A stretch of 64,000 nucleotides of DNA from Alphaproteobacteria bacterium (GCA_947473805.1 CANJGB010000001.1:259691-323690), one strand, 5' to 3'. Numbered from the stretch's first letter, positions 7,541 through 17,619 are shown. Numbers and translations are program-made. Notes: generated from the sequence alone by a model not told the origin.

Positions 7541-8749
7541 TCAGCAGCCGGACTGCTTGAACAGCCCGTCGCTGCGCGGCTGGTCGAACTTCTCGCCCAT
7601 CGACAGCACTTCCGGACCGAACAGGAAGTGCTTGCTCGACGTCGTCGAATAGCGGCCGATGGTCACCTTCTCCACCTTCGGCCCGTTCTCCTCGATCCAC
7701 TTGGCGATGGTTTTGCCGTCGGTCTTGCCGCCAGAGCCTTCGACCGCCGCCTTGTACAGGTAGACGGCGTCGTAGCCCGACGCGGTGTTGATCGGCGACA
7801 CCTTCTTCAGGGCCTCGGGGTCGATCCTCTTCAGGAACTGCGCATAGGATGAACTGCCGACCGGGTCGGTTGCGCAGAACAACAGGGCCTTGAACGACTG
7901 CGCGGAAACGCCATCCAGCAGCTTGGTGCCGGCCGTGTTCACCACTTCGCGATACAGGAAGCTGAGCACCGCCGAGGCGGCAACCGGGACCTTCCAGCCG
8001 ATGTCGTCGCGGCCCTTCATGATACGGGCGAAATCGGCGCCGCTGGTGCCATTCACGAACAGCAGGTCCGGGCTGGCCTTGCGCAGCGACAGCAGTTCCG
8101 GCGTCATGTCCGCCTGCGAGGCTTGGTATTCCTGCGATGCAGCCAGTTCCATGCCGGTCTTCGGGATCATGATCTTGAACTGCTCGATCATCTCGCGGGC
8201 CTGCTGCCCGTTGTCCATCAGCAGGGCCACCCTCTTGGCCTTCGCGACCTTGGCCATGTAATCGACGATCGCCTGGGTCTGGGTGACGACGTCGAGGAAC
8301 ATGCTGAACGTGTTTGGCGTGTCGGTGCCGTTGATCTTGGACGAGCCCGACGCATTGATGCTGACGCCGTTGCCCTCGACAAATACCGGCGCGGTGGCCA
8401 AGGCCTGGCCACTGAACAGTGGGCCGACGATCAGGTTGATTTTCTCTTGGAACAGCAGGCGCTTCGTTTCACCGACCGCCATGGTGGCGTCCGACTGGTC
8501 ATCGCCAAAGACCAGCTCGATCTGCTTGCCGCCGATGCCGCCGGCGGCGTTGATTTCCTTGGCCGCCATTTCCATGCCGGTGCGGTAGCTGATGCCCGAA
8601 CCGACGCCGCCGCCGCTCAGCGCCAGCACGCCGCCGATCCTGATCTTCTCCTGCGCCGAAACGGCGCCGGCGGAAAGCATCAGCGTGCCGGCCAGCACGG
8701 CGATGCCAAGATGGCGGAATGTCGGTGAATTGCCCGAATTGCGGGTCAT
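7541..8749 (-). CDS. LivK-type ABC transporter substrate-binding protein
   Basis: A 402-residue type I periplasmic binding protein. ATG 8749 has GGAGG 6 nt upstream; the longer frame to 8857 is unsupported. The signal peptide ends AGAVSAQEKIRIG; then follow GVLALSGGGVGSGISYRTGMEMAAKEINAAGGI-type helix features, LIVGPLFSGQ and a C-terminal SGYDAVYLYKAA segment, typical of branched-chain amino acid/amide (HAAT) receptors. These capture amino acids, amides, urea or aromatic acids for a LivHMGF permease, which is not in the window. The tail of a lost paralogue lies at 4746-4985, so a duplication once existed here. The next gene upstream is a divergent CoA-transferase. Confidence 0.9.
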   Translation of the reverse strand: MTRNSGNSPTFRHLGIAVLAGTLMLSAGAVSAQEKIRIGGVLALSGGGVGSGISYRTGMEMAAKEINAAGGIGGKQIELVFGDDQSDATMAVGETKRLLFQEKINLIVGPLFSGQALATAPVFVEGNGVSINASGSSKINGTDTPNTFSMFLDVVTQTQAIVDYMAKVAKAKRVALLMDNGQQAREMIEQFKIMIPKTGMELAASQEYQASQADMTPELLSLRKASPDLLFVNGTSGADFARIMKGRDDIGWKVPVAASAVLSFLYREVVNTAGTKLLDGVSAQSFKALLFCATDPVGSSSYAQFLKRIDPEALKKVSPINTASGYDAVYLYKAAVEGSGGKTDGKTIAKWIEENGPKVEKVTIGRYSTTSSKHFLFGPEVLSMGEKFDQPRSDGLFKQSGC

Positions 8750-8934
8750 CTTCGTCCTCCCTGTTTCGTTTTGTCGGCTTGTGACTTGAGACGAGTAGCA
8801 TGGATTGCAGGACTGGGCGTGTGCGTTTTGCCGTTCCGGTGGATCGAATTCCGGCAAATGCCGCTTGGCCGGCAGGCACTGGAATCCGTCAACATAGTTA
8901 GATATATATGCGGGCCGTTCTAGGGAGTGTTGCC

Positions 8935-10149
8935 ATGGCCTTGCCGCTGCGCGGAATTCGCGTCCTCGATCTCGGGCGCCTGTTTGCGCCCGCCTGGGCC
9001 ACCCAGTTGCTGGGCGACCTTGGCGCCGACATCATCAAGATCGAGCGGCCCAAGATCGGCGACATTTTCCGCCATTACGGCCCGCCGTTCCTGACCGACA
9101 AGGACGGCAAGCAGACGCTGGAATCGTCCTATTACATTTCGGTCAACCGCAACAAGCGGGCGATCACTTTGGATATCTCGTCGCCCGAGGGGCAGCAGAT
9201 CACCCGCGACCTGGCCAAGACCTGCCACGTGCTGGTCGAGAACTTCAAGGTCGGCGACCTCAAGCGCTATGGCCTCGATCACGACAGCATCAAGGCGATC
9301 AACCCCGACATCATCTATTGCTCGATCACCGGCTTCGGCCAGACCGGGCCGTACAGGAAGCGCCCCGGCACCGACAGCCTGTTCCAGGCGATGAGCGGGT
9401 TGATGAGCGTGACCGGCGAGCCCGATGGCGAACCCAACAAGGTCGGTCTCGTCATCGAGGACCTTGTTTCGGGCATGTACGCCGCTGTTGGCATTCTCGC
9501 CGCGCTGCGCGAAAAGGAAGTGTTGGGCGGCAAGGGACAGGCCATCGACATCGCGCTGCTCGACAGCGCCATGGCCACCATGTCACACCGGGCGCAGGAC
9601 TACCTGATCTCGGGCGAAGTGCCGCAGGCCATGGGATCGAAGACCGTGGGATCGGTCCCGGCGCAGATTTTCCAGTGCAGCGACGGCAAGATCAACCTGC
9701 AGGCGGGCGGAGACGAGGACTTCAAGCGCCTCTGCGCGGTAATCAAGCGGCCTGAACTGTTCGAGGACGAGCGCTTTTCCAGCCGGCGCAAGCGCGTCGC
9801 CAATGCGCATGTGCTAATTCCGATGCTCGAGGAAATCTTCGCCCAGCGTTCGATGAACGAGTGGTTCGAGGAGATGCTTGCCGCCGGCATGATGGTCGGG
9901 CCGATCTTCAACGTGAAGCAGGCGTTCGAGAACGAGCAGGTCATCCACCGCCAGAACGCTGTGGAAGTGCCGCACCCGGTCAGCGGCAAGCTGAAGATGG
10001 TGGCCAATCCGATTCGCTTTTCCGATACGACGCTCGACCGCTACGAAGCCCCGCCGACCCTCGGCCAGCATACTGCCGAGGTGCTGAAGGACGTGCTGGG
10101 TTACGACGACGCAAAGATCGCGGCGCTGAAGGCAGCGAAGACGATCTAG
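8935..10149 (+). CDS. Class III (CaiB/BaiF) CoA-transferase
   Basis: A 404-residue protein starting at ATG 8935 (MALPLRGIRVLDLGRL) with GGGAG upstream; an in-frame ATG at 8908 has no ribosome site. It carries the family hallmarks: LLGDLGADIIKIERP, NRNKRAITLDIS, YCSITGFGQTGPY, and IEDLVSGMYA, which holds the catalytic Asp that forms acyl anhydride intermediates. The C-terminal GPIFNVKQAFENEQV and LGQHTAEVL are also typical. It transfers CoA between carboxylic acids in the cytoplasm. It is divergent from the LivK-like gene and convergent with yejF (4-nt overlap of ends). It likely activates an imported carboxylate; which one is unknown. Confidence 0.92.
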   Translation: MALPLRGIRVLDLGRLFAPAWATQLLGDLGADIIKIERPKIGDIFRHYGPPFLTDKDGKQTLESSYYISVNRNKRAITLDISSPEGQQITRDLAKTCHVLVENFKVGDLKRYGLDHDSIKAINPDIIYCSITGFGQTGPYRKRPGTDSLFQAMSGLMSVTGEPDGEPNKVGLVIEDLVSGMYAAVGILAALREKEVLGGKGQAIDIALLDSAMATMSHRAQDYLISGEVPQAMGSKTVGSVPAQIFQCSDGKINLQAGGDEDFKRLCAVIKRPELFEDERFSSRRKRVANAHVLIPMLEEIFAQRSMNEWFEEMLAAGMMVGPIFNVKQAFENEQVIHRQNAVEVPHPVSGKLKMVANPIRFSDTTLDRYEAPPTLGQHTAEVLKDVLGYDDAKIAALKAAKTI

Positions 10150-11753
10150 GTCTTTACCGCGCCTTCAACTGCCTCGATGTCGAAGGCGGCCTTGATCAGT
10201 GCCTGGGTGTATTCGGTCTGCGGCGCGCGGAACAGGTCGGCAGCGCGGCCGGATTCCACCACCTTGCCGTCGCGCATGACGATCAGGTCGTCGGCGAGCG
10301 CGCGCACGACCTTCAGGTCGTGGCTGATGAACAGATAGGCCAGGTTGTGCTTCTGCTGCAGGTCGCGCAGCAGATCGACAATCTGTGCCTGCACGCTCAT
10401 GTCCAGCGCCGAGGTCGGTTCATCCAGCACGACGAAGCGCGGCTTCAGCGCCATGGCGCGGGCAATCGAAATGCGCTGGCGCTGGCCGCCGGAAAATTCA
10501 TGCGGGTAACGGTCCATGGTCTCGGGGTCCAGGCCCACTTCCTGCAGCGCCGCGCCGATCAGCGCGCGCCGCTCGTCAGGCGCCGGGGCCAGGTTGTGGA
10601 CGTCCAGCCCCTCGGCCACGATGTCATACACCGACAGGCGCGGGCTCAGGGACGAGAACGGATCCTGGAAGACGATCTGCATGCTGCGCCGTAGCGGCCG
10701 CATGGCCCGCGATTGCAGACCCTGGATATCCTGCTCCAGAAAACGCATGCGCCCCTCGCTTTTCAGCAGGCGCAGCAGCGCGTAGCCCAGGGTCGACTTG
10801 CCCGAGCCCGATTCTCCGACCACGCCGAGCGTATGTCCCTCGCGCACGACCAGGTCGATGCCATCGACTGCCCGCACATAGTCCACCGTGCGGCCCAGCA
10901 GTCCGGCCTTGATCGGAAACCAGACCTTCAGCCCCTCGGCACGCATGATCGGCGGGGCACCGGCAGGCGCCTCGGACGGGCGCCCCTTGGGCTCGGCGGC
11001 CAGCAGTTTCTTCGTATAGGCATGCTGCGGCCGGGCGAATACCTCGGCGACCGGGCCCTGTTCGACGATCTCGCCATGGGTCATCAGGCAGACGCGGTCG
11101 GCGATCTTGCGCACGATGCCCAGGTCGTGGGTGATCATCAGGATCGCCATGCCGAGGCGCGCCTGCAACTCCTTCAGCAGTTTCAGGATCTGCGCCTGGA
11201 TGGTCACATCCAGCGCCGTCGTCGGCTCGTCAGCAATCAGCAGGTCGGGCTCGTTGGCCAGCGCCATGGCAATCATCACGCGCTGCCGCTGCCCGCCCGA
11301 GAGCTGGTGTGGATAGGCGTCGAGCCGCTTGGCCGCCTCGCGCAGGCCCACCATGTGCAGCAGTTCCAGCGTGCGCTCGCGTGCCCGTTCGCGCCCCATG
11401 CCCTTGTGTAGGCTCAGCACCTCGCCCACCTGGCGTTCGATCGTGTGCAGCGGGTTCAGCGAGGTCATCGGCTCCTGGAACACCATCGACACGCGGTTGC
11501 CGCGGATGCGATGCAGCACATCGGCCTTGGCGTCGATCATCTCCTGGCCCAGTACCTTGATCGAACCGGTGGATGTCGCCGACGGCGGCAGCAATTGCAG
11601 GATCGACAGGGCGGAAACCGACTTGCCGGAACCGGACTCACCCACCAGCGCCAGCGTCTCGCCCTTGGCAATGGAGAACGACACCCCGCGCACTGCCTCT
11701 ACAGCACCGAAGGCGACGTGAAGATTGGAAACCTCGAGCAGGTTCTCGCTCAT
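10146..11753 (-). CDS. yejF: Peptide ABC transporter, fused dual ATPase (YejF-type)
   Basis: A 535-residue protein with two complete ABC ATPase domains. Domain 1: Walker A GESGSGKS near residue 38, signature LSGGQRQRV, Walker B LLIADEP. Domain 2: GESGSGKS near residue 320, signature FSGGQRQRI, Walker B FVVLDEP. Such fused pairs energise the YejABEF importer for oligopeptides and microcin C-like peptides. ATG 11753 overlaps the stop of yejE by ATGA, showing translational coupling; the frame extending to 12497 is only antisense-to-frame noise within yejE. It is the last gene of the leftward transcript yejA2-yejA1-yejB-yejE-yejF. In other alphaproteobacteria this system also affects resistance to antimicrobial peptides. 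Confidence 0.93.
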   Translation of the reverse strand: MSENLLEVSNLHVAFGAVEAVRGVSFSIAKGETLALVGESGSGKSVSALSILQLLPPSATSTGSIKVLGQEMIDAKADVLHRIRGNRVSMVFQEPMTSLNPLHTIERQVGEVLSLHKGMGRERARERTLELLHMVGLREAAKRLDAYPHQLSGGQRQRVMIAMALANEPDLLIADEPTTALDVTIQAQILKLLKELQARLGMAILMITHDLGIVRKIADRVCLMTHGEIVEQGPVAEVFARPQHAYTKKLLAAEPKGRPSEAPAGAPPIMRAEGLKVWFPIKAGLLGRTVDYVRAVDGIDLVVREGHTLGVVGESGSGKSTLGYALLRLLKSEGRMRFLEQDIQGLQSRAMRPLRRSMQIVFQDPFSSLSPRLSVYDIVAEGLDVHNLAPAPDERRALIGAALQEVGLDPETMDRYPHEFSGGQRQRISIARAMALKPRFVVLDEPTSALDMSVQAQIVDLLRDLQQKHNLAYLFISHDLKVVRALADDLIVMRDGKVVESGRAADLFRAPQTEYTQALIKAAFDIEAVEGAVKT

Positions 11754-12775
11754 TTGAAGGTTTTTCTTGGATCGAAGGCGTCTCGGACCGCCTCGCCGAC
11801 GAAGACCAGCAGGCTGAGCATGAGCGCCAGCGAGATGAAGGCGGTAATGCCGAGCCATGGCGCCTGGATGTTCGACTTGCCCTGCGCCACCATTTCGCCG
11901 AGCGAGGCCGAGCCGGGCGGCAGGCCGAGGCCGAGGAAATCGAGCGAGGTCAGCGTGGTGAGCGAGCCCGACAGGATGAACGGCAGCATGGTCAGCGTCG
12001 CCACCATGGCGTTGGGCAGCAGGTGACGGAACATGATCGACAGGTTCCCGACACCCAGCGCACGGGCGGCGCGAACATAGTCGAAATTGCGCGCGCGCAG
12101 GAATTCCGCCCGCACCACACCGACCAGCGACATCCAGCTGAACAGCAGCATGATACCGAGCAGGATCCAGAAGCTGGGCACCAGAACCGCCGACAGGATG
12201 ATGAGGATGTAGAGCGTCGGCATGCCCGACCAGATCTCGATGAAGCGCTGGAAGGCGAGGTCGGTCCAGCCGCCATAGAAGCCCTGCACCGCGCCGGCGA
12301 CGACGCCGATCAGCGAGGAGATTGCCGTCAGGATCAGCGCGAACAGCACCGAGATGCGGAAGCCGTAGATTAGTCGCGCCACCACGTCGCGCCCCTGGTC
12401 GTCGGTGCCCAGCCAGTTTTCCCTCGACGGCGGCGCAGGTGCCGGCACCGGCAGGTCCAGATTGATGGTCTTGTAGTCGTAGGGTACCGGTGGCCACAGG
12501 GCCCAGCCGCCCTTGGCGATCTGCTCGCGCATGAACGGTTCGCGGTAGTTCGCCTCGGTGTCGAAATCACCGCCGAACGCCGTTTCCGGGTACGAGAAGA
12601 GGACCGGGAAGCTCAGGCGCCCCTCGTAGCTCACCACCAGCGGCCGGTCGTTGGCGATCAGCTCGGCGCACAGGCTGAGCACGAACAGCAGCATGAAAAT
12701 CCAGAACGACCAGTACCCGCGCTTGTTGGCGCGGAAATTGGCAAGGCGTCGGCGGTTGAGCGGGCTGAGGCGCAT
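11750..12775 (-). CDS. yejE: Peptide ABC transporter permease (YejE-type)
   Basis: A 341-residue inner-membrane permease. Start at ATG 12775 (MRLSPLNRRRLANFRANKRGYW), the typical cytoplasmic lead of the DppC/OppC group, followed by a first transmembrane helix, a long periplasmic loop with SRENWLGTDDQGRDVVARLIYG, and the five-helix BPD_transp_1 core with the EAA-like loop VRAARALGVGNLSIMFRHLLPN that docks on the ATPase. The start is 2 nt after the yejB stop; the end overlaps yejF by ATGA. It partners YejB as a heterodimeric channel. Confidence 0.93.
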   Translation of the reverse strand: MRLSPLNRRRLANFRANKRGYWSFWIFMLLFVLSLCAELIANDRPLVVSYEGRLSFPVLFSYPETAFGGDFDTEANYREPFMREQIAKGGWALWPPVPYDYKTINLDLPVPAPAPPSRENWLGTDDQGRDVVARLIYGFRISVLFALILTAISSLIGVVAGAVQGFYGGWTDLAFQRFIEIWSGMPTLYILIILSAVLVPSFWILLGIMLLFSWMSLVGVVRAEFLRARNFDYVRAARALGVGNLSIMFRHLLPNAMVATLTMLPFILSGSLTTLTSLDFLGLGLPPGSASLGEMVAQGKSNIQAPWLGITAFISLALMLSLLVFVGEAVRDAFDPRKTFK

Positions 12776-12777
12776 GA

Positions 12778-13893
12778 TCAGGTGTCGCGCCGCTCGAAAT
12801 CGATTCGAGGATCGATCAGTACGTAAGTCAGGTCGCTGATCAAATTCACCAGCAGGCCGATCAGGGTGAAGAAGTACAACGTGCCGAACATGATCGGATA
12901 GTCGCGCTTGATCGCGGATTCGAAGCCCAGCAGCCCCAGGCCGTCCAGTGAGAAGACGATCTCGATCAGCAGGTTCGACGTGAACATGATGCCGATGAAC
13001 ACGCTGGGAAAGCCGGCGACGACGATCAGCATCGCGTTGCGAAACACATGGCCGTACAGCACGCGGCGTTCGGTCAGGCCCTTGGCCCGCGCGGTCATCA
13101 CGTACTGCTTGTTGATTTCTTCCAGGAACGAGTTCTTGGTCAGCATGGTCAGCGTCGCGAATCCCCCGATCACCATGGCGACCAGCGGCAGGGCCATGTG
13201 CCAGAAATAGTCGCCGATGCGCGCCGCCCACGACATGGTATCCCAGTCGTCCGACGTCAGGCCGCGCAACGGAAACCACGAGAAATAGCTGCCGCCCGAA
13301 AACAGTACGATCAGCAGCACCGCGAACAGGAAGCCCGGAATGGCCGAGCCGATGACGACCGCGACCGATGTCCAGATATCGAACCGGCTGCCGTCGCGCA
13401 CCGCCTTGGCGACGCCCAGCGGAATGGAGATCAGGTAGATCAGCAGAGTCGTCCACAGGCCCAGCGAGATCGACACCGGCAGCTTCTCGATCACCAGGTC
13501 AGTGACGCGACGATCGCGGAAGTACGAGGTGCCAAAGTCGAACACCAGGTACGACGTCATCATATCGTAAAAACGCTCATAGGCCGGCTTGTCGAAGCCG
13601 AACTGCTTTTCCAGCGAGGCGATGAAGGCGGGGTCCAGGCCCTGGGCGCCGCGGTACTTGCTGTTGTTCTCAGCCCCGCTGGGCCCGCGGGCGCGCGCCC
13701 CGCCGCCCACCTCCGAACCACTGGACGACCCCGATATGCGTGACGTCGCATCCGCGCCGGTGCCGGTGATCTGGCTGATCAGCTGCTCCACCGGTCCGCC
13801 GGGCGCGAACTGGATGATGGCGAAATTGATCAGCATGATCCCGAACAGGGTCGGGATGATCAGCAACACGCGCCGGATGATGTAGGCGAGCAT
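12778..13893 (-). CDS. yejB: Peptide ABC transporter permease (YejB-type)
   Basis: A 371-residue DppB/OppB-type permease beginning MLAYIIRRVLLIIPTLFGI. After the first helix there is the Ser/Gly-rich periplasmic insertion (SRISGSSSGSEVGGG and onward, to YRGAQGLDP) that distinguishes YejB from other OppB proteins, then six membrane helices and the ATPase-docking loop MTARAKGLTERRVLYGHVFRN. The C-terminal VLIDPRIDFERRDT is typical of the family. Its ATG (13893-13891) shares one base with the TAA of yejA1, so translation is coupled. It forms the channel with YejE. Confidence 0.93.
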   Translation of the reverse strand: MLAYIIRRVLLIIPTLFGIMLINFAIIQFAPGGPVEQLISQITGTGADATSRISGSSSGSEVGGGARARGPSGAENNSKYRGAQGLDPAFIASLEKQFGFDKPAYERFYDMMTSYLVFDFGTSYFRDRRVTDLVIEKLPVSISLGLWTTLLIYLISIPLGVAKAVRDGSRFDIWTSVAVVIGSAIPGFLFAVLLIVLFSGGSYFSWFPLRGLTSDDWDTMSWAARIGDYFWHMALPLVAMVIGGFATLTMLTKNSFLEEINKQYVMTARAKGLTERRVLYGHVFRNAMLIVVAGFPSVFIGIMFTSNLLIEIVFSLDGLGLLGFESAIKRDYPIMFGTLYFFTLIGLLVNLISDLTYVLIDPRIDFERRDT

Positions 13894-15767
13894 TATTGCC
13901 GCGCGGTGCCGGCGCGGGCGGGCAGGCGGGCATCCTTGCCGGCGTCCAGCCACCACATCTCGATCAGGCTGTCCGAACCCTGGAACGGCGGCTGCGGATC
14001 GGGGCGCGCGAAGCGGTCCCAGGTCGCCACCTTGATCGTGCCGCTGTACCAGTGCGGCACCGTGTAGAAACCCCACATCAGCACGCGGTCCAGCGCCTTG
14101 GTGGCTGCGACCAGCGTCGCGCGGTCGGGCGCGCCGATGATCTTCTCGACCAGGGCATCCACCGCCGGGTCCTTGACGCCCGCCATGTTAAAGCCGCCCT
14201 GCACGTCCGCCATGGCGCCGCCGAAGAAGCTGCGCAGTTCCACGCCCGGTGTCTGCGCCATCGAGAAACGACGGATCACCGTGTCGTAGTCATAGCTGCG
14301 TGCGCGGTTCTCCCATGTCGGCAGGTCGACGACGCGGATGCTGGGCTGAATACCCAGTCTTTCAAGATTGCGGTTGTACGGTTCGATGATGCGGGCGAAC
14401 GACGGTTCGAACAGCAGGAACTCCAGCGTGAACGGTTCGCCCTTCGCGTTCTGCAGCTTGCCGTCTTTGATCTTCCAGCCCGCATCGGCCAGCAGCGCCG
14501 TGGCGCGGCGCAGGTTTTCGCGCAGGCCCCCCTCGCGGTCGGTGGTCGGGTTCTGGAATTCCTGGGTGAAAACGCGCGCCGGCAATGTAGCGCGAAACGG
14601 CTCCAGCAGTTTCAACTCTTCCGGCGAGGGCAGGTCGGTGGCGGCCAGCGTCGAGTTCTCGAACATCGAGCGTGAGCGCTTGTACAGGCCGAAGTAAAGG
14701 TTCTTGTTCGCCCATTCGAAATCGTAGGCCAGGTTCAGCGCCTCGCGCACGCGCGGGTCCTTGAACTTGTCGCGCCGTGTGTTCAGGAAGAACGCCTGCA
14801 CGCCCGAGGGCGTGCCATCACGCAGCACTTCCTTCCTGATGAAACCCTGCTTCACCGCTGGTTTGTCGTCGTACAGCTGTGCCCAGTGGCGCGCCGTCAC
14901 ATCCACGCGGAAATCGTACTCGCGGGCGAAGAACGCTTCCGCCGCGATGTCGCGGTCGCGGAAATATTCGTGGCGGATGACATCAAAATTATAGCGGCCG
15001 ACATTCACCGGCAGGTCCTTGCCCCACCAATTGTCCACCCGGCGATAGGCGATGGAGCGGCCCCAGTCCACCCGGTCCACCTTGTAGGGGCCGGACGAGA
15101 GCGCCGGCTCGGTCAGGGCGCGGCTGAAATCGCGCCCCGTGAACCACGCCTTGGACAGGATCGGCATCTGCGCCACCAGCAGCGGCAGGTCGCGCCGGCT
15201 CTCGCCCGGCTTGAATGAGAACACGACGCGGCGCGGATTCTCGACCTTCGCGCCGGCAACATCCTGGTAGATCAGCTTGTAGCGCGGATGGCCGTCCTTC
15301 ATGACGGCATCGAAGGTGAACACCACGTCGTCGGCAGTGATCGGCGTGCCGTCGTGCCAGCGAGCGCGCGGGTCGATGTTGAATGCGGCCCAGGCGCGGC
15401 CCGGCCCCAGTTCGACGCTCTGCGCCACGCGGGCGTACAGCGCGTCGGGCTCATCAAGCGCGCGCTCCATCAGGGTCTCGAACACCCAGTCCGGTCCGGC
15501 GCCGCGGTCCAGGCCGGCGGCCGACACGCCCTTGAGGATCAGCGGCTGCAGATTGTCGAATGTGTCCAGTTCCCAGGTGCGGATTTCACCGCCCTTGGGC
15601 GCCTTCTGATTCACATAGGCGAAGTTCTTGAAGTCGGCGGGGTATTTCAGGTCGCCGAACGACGACACGCCATGCCGGGGTCCATCCTGGGCGGCGACGG
15701 GTGCGGCCAGGGCGATGGTGGCCAGAGCAGCGAGTGCGGCGATTCGCATCAGCGACCGATGATACAC
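13893..15767 (-). CDS. yejA: Peptide ABC transporter substrate-binding protein (YejA-type), copy 1
   Basis: A 624-residue periplasmic SBP_bac_5 protein. The signal peptide (MRIAALAALATIALAAPVAA) is followed by GVSSFGDLKYPADFKNFAYVN and the NQKAPKGGEIRTWE and WHDGTPITADDVVFTFD motifs found in YejA/DppA receptors. The start is uncertain: ATG 15767 and ATG 15749 are both in frame and neither has a good ribosome site; 15749 gives the shorter, more usual signal peptide. It lies between a second yejA gene and yejB in one transcript. It shares organisation and many blocks with copy 2 (SSGPYKV, NWWGKDLPVN, NTRRDKFKDPRVREAL) but differs in likely pocket regions, suggesting a widened ligand range. Confidence 0.92.
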   Translation of the reverse strand: MYHRSLMRIAALAALATIALAAPVAAQDGPRHGVSSFGDLKYPADFKNFAYVNQKAPKGGEIRTWELDTFDNLQPLILKGVSAAGLDRGAGPDWVFETLMERALDEPDALYARVAQSVELGPGRAWAAFNIDPRARWHDGTPITADDVVFTFDAVMKDGHPRYKLIYQDVAGAKVENPRRVVFSFKPGESRRDLPLLVAQMPILSKAWFTGRDFSRALTEPALSSGPYKVDRVDWGRSIAYRRVDNWWGKDLPVNVGRYNFDVIRHEYFRDRDIAAEAFFAREYDFRVDVTARHWAQLYDDKPAVKQGFIRKEVLRDGTPSGVQAFFLNTRRDKFKDPRVREALNLAYDFEWANKNLYFGLYKRSRSMFENSTLAATDLPSPEELKLLEPFRATLPARVFTQEFQNPTTDREGGLRENLRRATALLADAGWKIKDGKLQNAKGEPFTLEFLLFEPSFARIIEPYNRNLERLGIQPSIRVVDLPTWENRARSYDYDTVIRRFSMAQTPGVELRSFFGGAMADVQGGFNMAGVKDPAVDALVEKIIGAPDRATLVAATKALDRVLMWGFYTVPHWYSGTIKVATWDRFARPDPQPPFQGSDSLIEMWWLDAGKDARLPARAGTARQ

Positions 15768-15800
15768 AACGAATCGCCGCCGACCATGACTTTCGCCGCC

Positions 15801-15820
15801 GCGGGGCTCAGTTGCCCCGC
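15801..15820 (-). promoter_or_regulatory. Intercistronic hairpin between the two yejA genes
   Basis: GCGGGGC and GCCCCGC form a 7-bp stem with a 6-nt loop that spans the stop codon of yejA2. With no T run it is more likely an mRNA-processing or stability element than a terminator. It could let the first receptor be made in excess over the downstream permease genes. Confidence 0.4.
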
Positions 15821-17619
15821 TTCAGTGCCGCGTCCTTCGCCGGATCGACCCACCAGGACATGAAGTCCGTGCCGTATTTCGGGGTCTTGTCGGTAAAGCC
15901 GAACCGGTTCCAGAAGGCGATGCGATCGGTCGGCGCGTGAAGCTGCGGGATGATGTAGTGGTTCCAGAGCAGCACGCGGTCCAGCGCTCTGGTCGCGGCA
16001 ACCAGGTCGGCGCGGTCGGGCGCCGCGATCAGGTCATCAATCAGTTTGTCGACCGCCGGGTTCTTGATGCCGGCATAGTTTCGGCTGCCCTCGCGGTCGG
16101 CGGCGGCGCTGGACCAGAATTCGCGCTGCTCGTTGCCGGGGCTTTCCGACTGGGCCCAGCCGCCGATGATCATGTCGTAGTCGAAAGCGCGCAGGCGCTG
16201 CACATATTGCGAGGCGTCCACGGTGCGAATGCGGCCGGTAATGCCCAGCCGCTCCAGGTTGCGCAGGAATGGCTGGATTGCGCGCTCCGATTCCGGCTGG
16301 CCGTTGAGGAACTCGATCTCCATGGGCTTGCCATCCGGCCCGACCAGCTTCTGGTTCTTGATCGTCCAGCCGGCCTGCTTCAGCAGGTCCAGCGCGGCGC
16401 GCAGGCCTTCCCGGATATTGCCGCTGCCGTCGGTCTTCGGCGGCTCGTAGGTCTTGGTGAAGACCTCGGGCGGAACCTTGCCGCGCAGGGGCTCGAGATA
16501 TTTCAGTTCGGCGGGCGAGGGCAGACCGGTATTGGCCAGTTCCGAATTCTGGAAGAAGCTGCTGCTGCGCCGGTACTGGTCGAAATAGATGTTCTTGTTC
16601 GACCATTCGAAGTCGTACGCATACGCCAAAGCCTGACGCACGCGCGCATCCTTGAACATGTCGCGCCGGGTGTTGAACACGAAGGCCTGCATGCCGGCCG
16701 GGCGGCCATGTTCGACCACCTTCTTGATGACGCGGCCGTCCTTTACCGCCGGGAAATCGTAGCCCGTGGCCCAGTTCTTTGCCGAATTCTCCGACCGGAA
16801 GTCATAGGCGGCACCCTTGAACGCTTCCAGCGTCACGCCGCTGTCGCGGAAGGCGGTGTAACGGACACGGTCGAAATTGTAGCGGCCGCGGTTCACCGGC
16901 AGATCCTTGCCCCACCAATTGGCCACGCGTTCGAACACGATGTCCTGGCCGGGACGGAACTCGGCGATCTTGTAGGGGCCAGAACCCAGCGGCGGCTCCA
17001 GCGTGGTCTTGTCGAACTCGCGCGTCGCCCACCAGTGCTTTGGCAGGACCGGCAGCTGGCCCATGATCTGCGGCAGCTCGCGGTTCTTCGGGCCGCTGAA
17101 ATGGAAGCGCACCTTGCGCGGGCCCAGCACCTCGGCCTTGTCCACATTGGCGTAGTAGTAGCGGTAGAGCGGCGCGCCCTTCTCTTTAAGGGTGTTGAAG
17201 CTCCACACCACGTCGTCGGCGGTAACCGGCTTGCCGTCATGCCATTTTGCTTCGGCGCGCAGGTTGAAGATCACCTGCGACAGGTCTTCGGCGACCTCGA
17301 TGCTCTCGGCGATCAGGCCGTATTCGGTCGCGGCGTCGTCGAGCGGCGAGGTGGTCAGCGTCTCGAACACCATGCCGATGCCGGCCGGCGGGTCGCCCTT
17401 GACGATGTAGGGATTAAACGTGTCGAAGCTGCCGATGTCGTACAGCTTCACCTCGCCGCCCTTCGGGGCGGCCGGGTTGACATAGTCGAGCTGCTTGAAG
17501 TCCGGGCCGTATTTCGGTTCGCCGGTCAGCGACAGGGCGTGGACCGTCTTGGTCTGTGCAAAGGCAGCCGGCGCCAGGCCAGCCAGGGCAGCACTCAGCA
17601 GCAGGGCGATGAAACGCAT
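15808..17619 (-). CDS. yejA: Peptide ABC transporter substrate-binding protein (YejA-type), copy 2
   Basis: A 603-residue periplasmic binding protein. ATG 17619 is chosen because GGGAG lies about 10 nt upstream and the following MRFIALLLSAALAGLAPAAF is a clean Sec signal ending AFAQ; the frame to 17664 is not needed. It has YGPDFKQLDYVNPAAPKGG, WHDGKPVTADDVVWSFN, GSGPYKI and NWWGKDLPVNRGRYNFD, all matching copy 1. It is the promoter-proximal gene of the five-gene leftward transporter unit. Tandem yejA receptors sharing one permease imply two ligand specificities. Confidence 0.92.
   Translation of the reverse strand: MRFIALLLSAALAGLAPAAFAQTKTVHALSLTGEPKYGPDFKQLDYVNPAAPKGGEVKLYDIGSFDTFNPYIVKGDPPAGIGMVFETLTTSPLDDAATEYGLIAESIEVAEDLSQVIFNLRAEAKWHDGKPVTADDVVWSFNTLKEKGAPLYRYYYANVDKAEVLGPRKVRFHFSGPKNRELPQIMGQLPVLPKHWWATREFDKTTLEPPLGSGPYKIAEFRPGQDIVFERVANWWGKDLPVNRGRYNFDRVRYTAFRDSGVTLEAFKGAAYDFRSENSAKNWATGYDFPAVKDGRVIKKVVEHGRPAGMQAFVFNTRRDMFKDARVRQALAYAYDFEWSNKNIYFDQYRRSSSFFQNSELANTGLPSPAELKYLEPLRGKVPPEVFTKTYEPPKTDGSGNIREGLRAALDLLKQAGWTIKNQKLVGPDGKPMEIEFLNGQPESERAIQPFLRNLERLGITGRIRTVDASQYVQRLRAFDYDMIIGGWAQSESPGNEQREFWSSAAADREGSRNYAGIKNPAVDKLIDDLIAAPDRADLVAATRALDRVLLWNHYIIPQLHAPTDRIAFWNRFGFTDKTPKYGTDFMSWWVDPAKDAALKRGN

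Noticed and set aside
10146..12497. YejF extended upstream into yejE
   Set aside because: The extra 248 residues are out-of-frame translation of yejE; the ATGA overlap at 11750-11753 fixes the start.
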